From an uncultured Flammeovirgaceae bacterium (GTDB lineage Bacteria > Bacteroidota > Bacteroidia > Cytophagales > Cyclobacteriaceae): a stretch of DNA of 9,005 bases. Made by a program: the position numbers and the translations under genes. Shown in pieces: positions 1-4,484 of the stretch (its first letter is position 1; every line of letters starts with the position of its first letter). Under the pieces are notes generated by a model. It made no database searches. It saw nothing but the letters and a program-made list of their open reading frames with translations, and was not told the DNA's origin. The stretch covers positions 1-9,005 of the forward strand of contig CAMLLI010000109.1 in assembly GCA_946480685.1 (NCBI GenBank). Reading direction: 5' to 3'.

Positions 1-526
1 ACGCATGGGGCGCGATAAAGGTTTGATCGTTTATCACAATAAACCACAACGCGAATATATAGCAGCGCTGCTCGGTAAATTTTGTTCGGAGGTATATGTG
101 TCCTGTAAAGCGAAAGAATATATACCTGCTGCGCTTAATCCTTTACCCGATCAATTTGATTTGGAGAGTCCGTTGAATGGAATCTTATCTGCTTTTGAAA
201 AGAATAACTCCGTTGCATGGCTTACAGTACCGGTAGATATGCCCTATGTAGATGAAGTGGCACTCGCGCATCTGATCACACATCGTAATACAAATAAAAT
301 GGTTACCTGCTTTATCGATTCCGATGGAAAGCATCCAGAGCCGTTACTTGCACTATGGGAGGCAAAAGCTGCTGCACCGTTGAAAATGTACTATGAAAGC
401 GGAGGTATAAGTCCACGTGAATTTCTGAAACAACAAGATATACTCTTGCTTCATCCGCCCGATAAACGCATCTATCAAAACATCAATACACCAGAAGAAC
501 TGGACGATTTTTTTGGCAAGTTGTAA
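1..526 (+). CDS. mobA: Molybdenum cofactor guanylyltransferase MobA-like protein, 3' part (5' end outside window)
   Basis: This nucleotidyltransferase is expected to join GMP from GTP to molybdopterin, giving the bis-MGD form of the molybdenum cofactor in the cytoplasm. The frame is open to the window edge. The codon before the first ATG encodes Arg, so the visible start RMGRDKG is the end of the family signature GGxSxRMGxDK, and only some 10-15 residues with the glycine-rich part are missing. Counting from that Met, further family marks are SPLNG (55-59, usually GPLxG), the metal-binding VDMP (77-80), HPEPLLALW (110-118) and the C-terminal NINTPEEL (159-166). The visible 173 residues fit a family length near 190. 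A hairpin terminator follows within 20 bp, so it is the last gene of its unit. Other Moco genes nearby (moaE, moaD, moaA) support MobA. A related nucleotidyltransferase such as MocA cannot be fully excluded, because the substrate-determining start is missing. Confidence 0.87.
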   Translation, partial: RMGRDKGLIVYHNKPQREYIAALLGKFCSEVYVSCKAKEYIPAALNPLPDQFDLESPLNGILSAFEKNNSVAWLTVPVDMPYVDEVALAHLITHRNTNKMVTCFIDSDGKHPEPLLALWEAKAAAPLKMYYESGGISPREFLKQQDILLLHPPDKRIYQNINTPEELDDFFGKL

Positions 527-543
527 CGAGATTTACCCGTGAT

Positions 544-576
544 ACGCTGCAGTGTTTTTCTTAAGCAGCGTTTTTT
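544..576 (+). terminator. Rho-independent terminator after mobA
   Basis: ACGCTGC (544-550) pairs with GCAGCGT (565-571), a 7-bp stem around a 14-nt loop, and the right arm runs into six T residues (571-576). It lies 18 bp behind the mobA stop codon and marks the end of that transcription unit. Confidence 0.8.
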
Positions 577-987
577 GAACAAGCAGGTATCAAAAGCTGA
601 ATCCCCGAATAGAATCTTACGCCCCGGTATAGGGTTGCAGTGGTAACCGGGCAAAGCAGATAGGGGAGTCGCATCAAAATGTATCTTGTCAAAGATATAG
701 TGTATGGTAAAATGGCTTGTTGCTTGTAAAATGCTCTGCCTCAACACCAGTTCGAAATATAGAAAACTGTATCTACCGTATTTCTCCGGTATAACGTATG
801 TAGTATAAATTGGTATTTTATATACGTATAATTTCGGTGTTGCCGCACCGGATTAAGGGATTCGAAAACGATATTGTTACAGGAAGAAATTTTTCTATAC
901 AGATTTATTACATCATCACATGTAGGATATTTTTCCACAACTTTTGTGGACGTGCGTGTTTAGTTTAGAAGAAATTTTTATTGGTAA
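577..987. other. Intergenic stretch without a convincing gene
   Basis: Roughly 400 bp with no reading frame that looks coding; frames on either strand are short and low in recognisable content. It contains potential RNA hairpins: CCCGGT (623-628) with ACCGGG (646-651), possibly enclosed by TCCCC (602-606) with GGGGA (663-667), and CGGTG (835-839) with CACCG (846-850). The second half is AT-rich with many GTATA/TATAC steps, including the palindrome TATACGTATA around 820-829. The 12-mer GAAGAAATTTTT occurs twice (883-894 and 968-979). It may be the promoter region of the small reading frame that follows, or hold an unrecognised small RNA; neither is shown. Confidence 0.5.
934..950. repeat. Perfect 7-bp inverted repeat with 3-nt spacer
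   Basis: TCCACAA (934-940), spacer CTT, then TTGTGGA (944-950), a perfect dyad about 38 bp ahead of the ATG of the possible small membrane peptide. The size and position fit a dimeric repressor operator or a short hairpin in a leader. The left arm with its preceding T run (TTTTCCACA, 931-939) also fits a loose DnaA-box consensus TTWTNCACA, but a single box has no weight. No T run follows it, so it is not a terminator. Confidence 0.45.
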
Positions 988-1107
988 ATGAAGCCAATTG
1001 TTAAACCGCACTCTAATCGTATACACCGTGATCTGATTATTGTGCTAAGCGCAAGCCTGTTGGCTGCTATACTGTTAGTATCAGCGGCTGTGATGTTGAT
1101 CGGATAA
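988..1107 (+). CDS. Possible small single-helix membrane protein, 39 aa
   Basis: A 40-codon frame opening with ATG at 988 and closing with TAA at 1105-1107. The product has a basic, polar start (KPIVKPHSNRIHRD, residues 2-15) followed by about 23 unbroken hydrophobic residues (LIIVLSASLLAAILLVSAAV and on to the end). That is the pattern of a single membrane helix with the positive end in the cytoplasm, or of an uncleaved signal anchor. A hairpin terminator starts just behind the stop codon, and a perfect inverted repeat lies upstream. No Shine-Dalgarno sequence is visible, which is normal in Bacteroidota. I do not recognise the family and no function is assigned. The terminator also serves moaE from the other side, so it does not prove the gene. 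The basic-then-hydrophobic layout is the main argument; a chance frame remains possible. Confidence 0.42.
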   Translation: MKPIVKPHSNRIHRDLIIVLSASLLAAILLVSAAVMLIG

Positions 1108-1110
1108 AAT

Positions 1111-1144
1111 AAAAGGAGGCCCTAAAGCCTCCCTTTGTTTTTTT
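1111..1144. terminator. Bidirectional hairpin terminator between the small frame and moaE
   Basis: GGAGGC (1115-1120), loop CCTAAA, GCCTCC (1127-1132), followed on the plus strand by TTTGTTTTTTT. Read on the minus strand the same stem is followed by TTTTATTTTAT, so it can also stop transcription of moaE, whose stop codon is about 20 bp away. Confidence 0.85.
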
Positions 1145-1162
1145 AGCATGATGTAGCTTGTG

Positions 1163-1591
1163 TTATGAATTGACAGCAACTGCCGGATGTGCTGATATCC
1201 ATTCTTCGCCATCTTCAAATACTTCTTTTTTCCAGATCGGTACTTTTGCTTTTAGTGTATCGATAATATACTGGCAAGCTTCAAAAGAATCCTTTCGATG
1301 TGGTGTTGAAACGGCAACGGCAACAGCCACTTCACCCGGTTTCAACGTACCGATACGATGACTCACCGCCCACCCCAGCAACGGCCATCGATGCGATGCA
1401 TCATCAATAATTTTTCTGATCTCTCCAACCGCCATGGTTTCGTATGCCTCATACTCCAACCATACTACATTCTTTCCATGCGCATTGTTGCGCACAGTAC
1501 CTACAAAAACATTTACAGCTCCGGCATTCAGGCTCGAAGCTGTATCGATGACTTTCTGAACGTCAATTGGTTTCTCGGTGATCTTAATCAT
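1163..1591 (-). CDS. moaE: Molybdopterin synthase catalytic (large) subunit MoaE
   Basis: MoaE takes the sulfur carried as a thiocarboxylate by MoaD and inserts two sulfurs into cyclic pyranopterin monophosphate to give molybdopterin. It works as a heterotetramer with MoaD in the cytoplasm. The 142-residue protein has the family's usual length and motifs in order: AGAVNVFVGTVR (23-34), LEYEAYETMA (45-54), SHRIGTLKPGE (77-87), VSTPHRKDSFEAC (94-106) and IDTLKAKVPIWKKE (110-123). Lys114 and Lys121 correspond to the two active-site lysines known in E. coli MoaE. The ATG at 1589-1591 gives a normal N-terminus. It lies 138 bp downstream of moaD on the same strand with no terminator seen between, so the two may be co-transcribed. 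It ends at a terminator shared with the opposite strand. Confidence 0.96.
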   Translation of the reverse strand: MIKITEKPIDVQKVIDTASSLNAGAVNVFVGTVRNNAHGKNVVWLEYEAYETMAVGEIRKIIDDASHRWPLLGWAVSHRIGTLKPGEVAVAVAVSTPHRKDSFEACQYIIDTLKAKVPIWKKEVFEDGEEWISAHPAVAVNS

Positions 1592-1729
1592 GTTCTATAA
1601 AGGTTGGTTGAACATTATCGTGAAGGACGAATGAAGTTAGCGATTTTAATAGTGAATATCAAGAAAAGCCTTCCGCGTCTTCCAGCTATGTTTAACGGTG
1701 TAACCTGTTTACGTTGTTAATTGTGAAAA

Positions 1730-1972
1730 TTACCCTCCGCTTACGGGAGGTATCAATGCGATCTCATCGCCTTCGCCAATCACAGCAGTCTCATCAGCAT
1801 AGCTGTTATTCACAGCAATGAACAATGAACGAAGCCCGGTAAGTTTAGGATATTTTTCATTCAGGGCCGAGCGCAGATCGGCTACTGTAACGCCTGTTGC
1901 CTCAATAACCATTTCCTTCCCACCGAGGATATCTTTTGTAATACCGAAAGCTCTAACCCGGAACGTATGCAT
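1730..1972 (-). CDS. moaD: Molybdopterin synthase sulfur carrier (small) subunit MoaD
   Basis: MoaD is a ubiquitin-like sulfur carrier. Its C-terminal glycine is adenylated by MoeB, turned into a thiocarboxylate, and inserted into MoaE to thiolate the pterin precursor. The 80-residue product has the expected beta-grasp size and layout: a first strand pair (FRVRAFGITKDILGG), the helix TVADLRSALNEKYPKL (29-44), the strand LFIAVNNSYAD, and the tail EGDEIALIPPVSGG. The obligatory Gly-Gly ends the chain (79-80) directly before the stop codon. The neighbour moaE downstream encodes its partner. The start ATG faces moaA across a 167-bp divergent region. The gene for the activating enzyme MoeB is not in the window. 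Confidence 0.95.
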   Translation of the reverse strand: MHTFRVRAFGITKDILGGKEMVIEATGVTVADLRSALNEKYPKLTGLRSLFIAVNNSYADETAVIGEGDEIALIPPVSGG

Positions 1973-2054
1973 GCGTTTAATTTTTTCTGATCAATTCGTC
2001 AAATATCAAACAAATTTTAAATGCTCAGTGAAAAAATCAAAACGTTTCTGCTGC

Positions 2055-2142
2055 ATCCGGCATTTTTACGATCCGGAGTTTGTTTTTTGTTTGTATTTTG
2101 TGATCCGCTTGTAACTTTCATTGTAAACGATCCGGCACTTTG
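2055..2142 (+). promoter_or_regulatory. Repeated ATCCGG elements in the moaD-moaA divergent region
   Basis: ACGATCCGG-AG-TTTG (2068-2082) recurs as ACGATCCGG-CAC-TTTG (2127-2142); the second copy runs into the TTG start codon of moaA. A further ATCCGG lies at 2055-2060 and a GATCCG at 2102-2107. Four ATCCG cores in under 90 bp between two divergent Moco genes look like binding sites for a regulator, or a tandem element in the moaA leader. No known family of sites is recognised and the function is inferred. Confidence 0.35.
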
Positions 2143-3132
2143 ACTTTGTACGACAACCATAACAGGCCTATCAACTACCTGCGTCTGGCAGTAACCGATC
2201 GCTGTAACCTGCGCTGTTTTTACTGCATGCCGGAAGAAGGTATACATTATTTGCCCAAGAAAGAGTTGCTCTCGTTCGAGGAGATTTATCGTCTGGTGTC
2301 GTTACTGGCCGGCATGGGTATAACAAAAGTACGCCTGACCGGAGGAGAACCCTTTGTGCGCACGGACCTGATGAAACTGATCCGCTCCATCGTAGAGATA
2401 CCCGGTATAAAAGATCTTCATCTTACTACCAACGGTGTACTTACTTCTACTTTTATACCCGAGTTGAAGAAGATCGGTATAGCATCTGTAAATCTTAGTC
2501 TGGATACCCTCGACAAACAGCGTTTTAAAACCATTACAAGACGCGATGAATTTGAGCCGGTAATGAAAACACTCGATCAACTGCTGAAACACGATATAGC
2601 AGTAAAGATCAATACGGTGGTAATGGATGGAAAAAATATAGATGATATAGTGCCGCTCATTGAACTTACAAAGAACAGTAATGTAGATGTTCGCTTCATC
2701 GAAGAAATGCCGTTTAATGGTGAAGGTAATCACTACCCGGTGTTAAACTGGACGTATAAAAAAATACTAAGCTATATACAGGAGCACTACCCATCTCTGC
2801 ATAAAATTCCGGATCCGGATTTCTCAACGTCCTATAATTATACCGTGCCGGGATACCAGGGAAATATAGGTGTGATCGCTGCGTTTAGTCGCACGTTCTG
2901 CGGAACCTGTAATCACATTCGTGTAACAGCACAAGGCGTATTGAAAACCTGTTTGTATGATGAAGGTGTGCTGGATATAAAACAACTGCTTCGCTCGGAT
3001 AAAGATGACAGCGCTGTGAAAGAGAAATTACACCACGCCTTCCGTTATCGTGCGAAAGATGGTTTTGAAGCGGAGCAAAAGCGAAACAGCAACTTGCCGG
3101 TACACGAGTCGATGTCTACCATCGGAGGATAA
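2140..3132 (+). CDS. moaA: GTP 3',8-cyclase MoaA (radical SAM enzyme), TTG start
   Basis: MoaA performs the first step of molybdenum cofactor synthesis, turning GTP into 3',8-cyclo-dihydro-GTP, which MoaC then makes into cyclic pyranopterin monophosphate. The 330-residue protein has both iron-sulfur sites. The N-terminal radical SAM motif is CNLRCFYC (Cys22, Cys26, Cys29), with TGGEP near 67-71 for SAM binding. The C-terminal substrate cluster is FCGTCNHIRV followed 13 residues later by the Cys of KTCLYDEG. The chain ends in Gly-Gly, which is essential for activity in the family. No ATG or GTG lies in frame between the upstream stop codon at 2101-2103 and the conserved start, so translation must begin at TTG 2140, or at TTG 2146 two codons later. 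It diverges from moaD. moaC is not visible. Isoleucine is coded by ATA in 13 of 26 cases. Confidence 0.96.
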   Translation: MTLYDNHNRPINYLRLAVTDRCNLRCFYCMPEEGIHYLPKKELLSFEEIYRLVSLLAGMGITKVRLTGGEPFVRTDLMKLIRSIVEIPGIKDLHLTTNGVLTSTFIPELKKIGIASVNLSLDTLDKQRFKTITRRDEFEPVMKTLDQLLKHDIAVKINTVVMDGKNIDDIVPLIELTKNSNVDVRFIEEMPFNGEGNHYPVLNWTYKKILSYIQEHYPSLHKIPDPDFSTSYNYTVPGYQGNIGVIAAFSRTFCGTCNHIRVTAQGVLKTCLYDEGVLDIKQLLRSDKDDSAVKEKLHHAFRYRAKDGFEAEQKRNSNLPVHESMSTIGG

Positions 3133-3171
3133 ACGATATATTCCCTGTATTTTAAAACTGATACTTCGTTC

Positions 3172-3243
3172 ATGGCGCGTATATATTATTTCACCTGTAT
3201 AGCTTCCGATGGCTATAACGTTGTATTCTCCTGGGCCGAGTAG
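3172..3243 (+). pseudogene. Possible remnant of a molybdopterin-binding oxidoreductase
   Basis: Between moaA and the permease gene, in the same frame as moaA but behind its stop codon, an ATG opens 23 codons ending YYFTCIASDGYNVVFSWAE. The run ASDGYNVVFSW resembles a conserved stretch of the molybdopterin-binding domain of small sulfite-oxidase-like (YedY/SUOX-fold) proteins of Bacteroidota, where a segment of the form xADGYxVVFSxxEL is common. This comparison is from memory and not from a search. Nothing before or after it continues the domain in any frame, so if the match is real this is a scar left by deletion of a molybdoenzyme gene. It could also be a chance 23-codon frame. The stop codon lies just before the ATG chosen for the permease gene. 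Confidence 0.35.
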
Positions 3244-3244
3244 T

Positions 3245-4006
3245 ATGGATACAGCGCAGTTAATTCTCATTCTTAGTTTTTTTATAATCGCCCTGGTGTA
3301 TGCTTCGGTTGGTTTTGGCGGAGGATCAAGTTACCTCGCCTTGCTGGCCCAGCCTGTATTTATGTTCGCCCCGGAAGTTATCCGTCCTACAGCATTACTC
3401 TGCAACATTATCGTTGTTACCGGGGGTACTATTATTTTTTACCGCGAAGGTAAAATTGTGTGGAAAGAAGTGTGGCCGTTTTTGGTAGTGAGTATACCGG
3501 CTGCCTACCTGGGTGGTTTCTGGAAACTGGAAGATGCTATATTCTTTATGCTGCTGGGTATAACGTTATTGATCGCTTCGCTTTTGCTGTGGATTCAACC
3601 CGAAAAAATAACTGCTACATCCGGTAAGTATAATACCACCGGTATAAATATAGCTTTGGGTGGAGGCATCGGTTTTTTATCCGGACTGGTAAGTATAGGA
3701 GGCGGTATCTTTCTCTCGCCTGTGTTGCATTTTCTGCGGTGGGCCGATGCAAAAAAAATCTCAGCGCTCGCCAGTTTATTTATACTTGTAAATTCGATGA
3801 GTGGTCTCGCCGGTCAGTTTCAACACGGTCTGCCAGATCTTCAATGGCAATATATAGTGCCGTTGCTTGCAGCCGTTTTTATAGGCGGCCAACTCGGGTC
3901 GCGCATGGGCGCCCGTAAATTCAATCCCATCTATATAAAGCGTATAACGGCAGTACTTATGTTACTGGCAGCGTTTAATATCCTGAAGGACCATTGGCAT
4001 TGGTAG
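3245..4006 (+). CDS. TauE/SafE-family (DUF81) membrane permease
   Basis: A 253-residue polytopic inner-membrane protein of the TauE/SafE group, whose characterised members are linked to export of sulfite, sulfoacetate or other organosulfur anions; the substrate here is unknown. The two-fold repeat of the family is visible. Each half begins with a helix and a glycine motif: SVGFGGGSSYLALL (21-34) and SIGGGIFLSPVL (150-161), with about seven to eight hydrophobic segments overall. I chose ATG 3245 because the first membrane helix begins right after it. An ATG 36 bp upstream would add a polar tail MAITLYSPGPSS that lies over the remnant described before. The gene follows moaA by about 110 bp on the same strand with no terminator seen, so co-transcription is possible. 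The Moco context would suit sulfite handling or oxyanion transport, but this is inference. Its last 32 bp overlap the opposing small membrane gene. Confidence 0.88.
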   Translation: MDTAQLILILSFFIIALVYASVGFGGGSSYLALLAQPVFMFAPEVIRPTALLCNIIVVTGGTIIFYREGKIVWKEVWPFLVVSIPAAYLGGFWKLEDAIFFMLLGITLLIASLLLWIQPEKITATSGKYNTTGINIALGGGIGFLSGLVSIGGGIFLSPVLHFLRWADAKKISALASLFILVNSMSGLAGQFQHGLPDLQWQYIVPLLAAVFIGGQLGSRMGARKFNPIYIKRITAVLMLLAAFNILKDHWHW

Positions 4007-4334
4007 CAACCGGTGTTTTAACAACCTTATGGATAAGCATGAACAACCCGATAGCAAAAAGAATGGCTCCGATCGTACTGACAATCCCTACCGGGATAAG
4101 ATAGGCCTGATAGCTTGAAAAGGAGTCAACACCACCACTTCGGGTAAGCAACGGGATGCCTACACTGTAGAACAGGTGCGTCAGCAATCCGATGAGTGCG
4201 CCAATAGCCAGCAGGTATCCTTCCGGTGTAGAACGTTTGCTGATATAGTAGATCGTGGCTGCCAGCACGGCCACACTGGGTATGATGCTGATCAGATTTT
4301 GTAGTACGCTCAGAACAGTGTCCAACAATTCCAT
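3975..4334 (-). CDS. Small three-helix membrane protein of unknown function
   Basis: The product, 119 residues from the ATG at 4332-4334, has three or so hydrophobic stretches: LISIIPSVAVLAATIYYI (about 14-31), GYLLAIGALIGLLTHLFYSV (about 39-58) and AYLIPVGIVSTIGAILFAIGLFML (about 76-99). A short polar tail KTPVATNANGPSGY ends it. An upstream ATG at 4361 would add nine polar residues (MHHQSNYFS) and seems less likely, since MELLDTVL is a natural start ahead of the first helix. I do not recognise the family. It is convergent with the permease gene and overlaps its end by 32 bp. It is divergent from the YfhO-like gene, and no partner shares its strand nearby, so context gives no function. The clean, well-spaced helices argue for a real gene. 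Confidence 0.68.
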   Translation of the reverse strand: MELLDTVLSVLQNLISIIPSVAVLAATIYYISKRSTPEGYLLAIGALIGLLTHLFYSVGIPLLTRSGGVDSFSSYQAYLIPVGIVSTIGAILFAIGLFMLIHKVVKTPVATNANGPSGY

Positions 4335-4484
4335 AGAGAAATAATTTGATTGATGGTGCAAAGTAAAGATTCATTCGCGAGTATCCGCAATCCTTCCTAT
4401 TTTGCACGACTAAAAATTAAAGCAGGTAAGCTTTCATCAGGTATTCAGTAAAGCCAGTCCTGCAGATAAAGTCTTAATCAACGC

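Noticed and set aside
601..670. A possible tRNA or known riboswitch in the gap behind mobA
   Set aside because: No cloverleaf, no T-arm GGTTCGAATCC-like sequence, and no match to a Moco or other riboswitch core that I can recall.
475..938. Two minus-strand frames of 90 and 65 codons over the mobA end and the empty gap
   Set aside because: The first runs through the mobA coding end and its terminator, and the second has no recognisable content. Both look like chance frames.
931..939. TTTTCCACA as a DnaA box indicating a replication origin
   Set aside because: A single loose match with no cluster of boxes and no dnaA, dnaN or rep gene nearby.
1631..1720. A 29-codon plus-strand frame (MKLAILIVNIKKSLPRL...) between moaD and moaE
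   Set aside because: It lies antisense to the presumed moaD-moaE transcript, has no helix or domain pattern beyond a short hydrophobic start, and no terminator follows.
4398..4404. TATTTTG ahead of the YfhO-like gene (and again at 2094-2100 ahead of moaA) as a Bacteroidota -7 promoter box
   Set aside because: The consensus TAnnTTTG needs one more base between TA and TTTG, and no TTG box lies at the right distance upstream; too weak to annotate.
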